Positions 20,136 through 20,719 of a stretch of 20,719 bases of DNA are shown here, piece after piece. The DNA comes from Thermoplasmatota archaeon (lineage in GTDB: Archaea; Thermoplasmatota; Thermoplasmata; UBA10834). The position numbers and the translations under genes are program-made. The DNA lies in assembly GCA_030836605.1 (NCBI GenBank), contig JAUPMC010000074.1, forward strand, positions 1 through 20,719, in the 5' to 3' direction. The notes below the pieces were generated by a model. The model did no database searches, was not told the DNA's origin, and saw only the letters and a list, made by a program, of their open reading frames with translations. Every line of letters starts with the position of its first letter. Positions within the stretch are counted from its first letter, which is position 1.

Positions 20136-20719
20136 GTCCTGCCGACGAGCGAGCCCCGGACGGCGTCCGAGATGCGCTTCTCGTCCTTGTCAGCCGTCTT
20201 GTCCCACTTCGAGACCATCTCCTGGTTTATGACCGCGCCCAGCCTCCTGAGGCCTTCGGTCAGCTGGTCGTCCGATGGGTACGAGAAGTTGAGCCTCATG
20301 GTGGAGAAGCCGTCCCTCGGGTTCGGGAAGAACGCCCTCCCGGAGACGAACGCGACCCTCTTCTTCAGGGCCTTCTCGAGCAGCGTCGGGGACTCCAGCC
20401 CGTCGGGCAACGTGGCCCACAGGAACATGCCGCCCTCGGGCTTCATCCAGGTGAGCCCTTCCGGCATGAACTCGTCCATGCCGTCGAGCATGATCTTGAG
20501 CTTGCGCCCGTAGATCTCCTTGATCTTGCCGATCTGCCTGTCCATGAGCTTCCGGGACATGTACTCGTGGGCGATCGCCTGGCCCAGCATGTTCGTGCAG
20601 ACATCGGACGACTGCTTCGCGATTATGAGCTTCTTGAGTATCTCGGGGTCGGCCACCACCCACCCCACCCTGAGCCCTGGGGAGAGCACCTTGGAGAACG
20701 TGCCCAAGTAGACGACCCT
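20132..20719 (-). CDS. class I/II PLP-dependent aminotransferase, C-terminal part (5' end outside window)
   Basis: The frame enters at the right edge with RVVYLGTFSKVLSPGLRVGW. The Lys of TFSK is the PLP-binding residue and the Arg of LRVGW the phosphate-binding residue of fold-type I aminotransferases. The rest covers the large-domain end and small domain, with KPEGGMFLWATLP and the carboxylate-binding Arg in MRLNFSYP. About 195 residues are present, roughly half of the usual 390-420. The pattern is close to LysN/2-aminoadipate and multi-substrate archaeal aminotransferases, but substrate cannot be fixed without the N-terminal half. An internal TTG at 20707 is not the start because the family sequence continues beyond it. 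Confidence 0.9.
   Translation of the reverse strand, partial: RVVYLGTFSKVLSPGLRVGWVVADPEILKKLIIAKQSSDVCTNMLGQAIAHEYMSRKLMDRQIGKIKEIYGRKLKIMLDGMDEFMPEGLTWMKPEGGMFLWATLPDGLESPTLLEKALKKRVAFVSGRAFFPNPRDGFSTMRLNFSYPSDDQLTEGLRRLGAVINQEMVSKWDKTADKDEKRISDAVRGSLVGRT

Noticed and set aside
1..20719. Mobile elements, tRNA, rRNA or defence systems
   Set aside because: No transposase, integrase, terminal repeats, tRNA-like cloverleaf, array or defence gene could be seen on either strand; gene packing and codon use look uniform.

Overview
The window is a high-GC archaeal chromosomal segment. Evidence for archaea includes the HMG-CoA synthase / SCP2-type thiolase / DUF35 operon of the archaeal mevalonate route, a membrane-type LonB protease, a Hel308 helicase, the KEOPS subunit Cgi121, archaeal NadM and RecA/KaiC-family ATPases. 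TATA-like boxes lie about 27-31 nt before several start codons that have no Shine-Dalgarno site, which suggests leaderless transcription. Other genes carry clear GGAGG-type sites. Together with the histidine-degradation genes this looks most like a GC-rich Thermoplasmatota or another euryarchaeal lineage, but the taxonomic assignment is an inference. No tRNA, rRNA, CRISPR array, insertion sequence or phage gene was seen.

Layout. Positions 1-1944 (+): 3' part of HMG-CoA synthase, a thiolase homologue whose catalytic cysteine position holds glycine, and a DUF35 zinc-ribbon/OB protein, as one tightly packed operon. Positions 2006-3559 (+): histidine ammonia-lyase with its own TATA-like element. 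Positions 3618-6374 (+): abutting tldD-tldE. Positions 6371-10882 (-): a 1503-residue protein made of about 21 phased helical repeats of about 62 residues, then a beta-sandwich segment and a RING-like zinc finger. Positions 11046-12535 (-): formiminotetrahydrofolate cyclodeaminase and glutamate formiminotransferase as separate overlapping genes. Positions 12613-15313 (-): Hel308 followed by Cgi121. Positions 15323-15529: divergent promoter region. Positions 15530-18519 (+): lonB, nadM and pncC. Positions 18584-20135 (+): two RecA/KaiC-like proteins, the first with a destroyed P-loop and the second intact. Positions 20132-20719 (-): 3' part of a class I/II aminotransferase running off the window.

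How the genes work together. HutH and the formiminotransferase/cyclodeaminase pair represent the first and last parts of a histidine-to-glutamate route feeding one-carbon units to a folate-type carrier; HutU and HutI are not here. NadM and PncC form a small pyridine-nucleotide salvage unit. TldD/TldE and LonB are two proteolytic systems. The most distinctive items are the giant repeat/RING-like protein, the active-site-degenerate thiolase in a mevalonate operon, and the pairing of a pseudo-ATPase with an intact KaiC-like ATPase.
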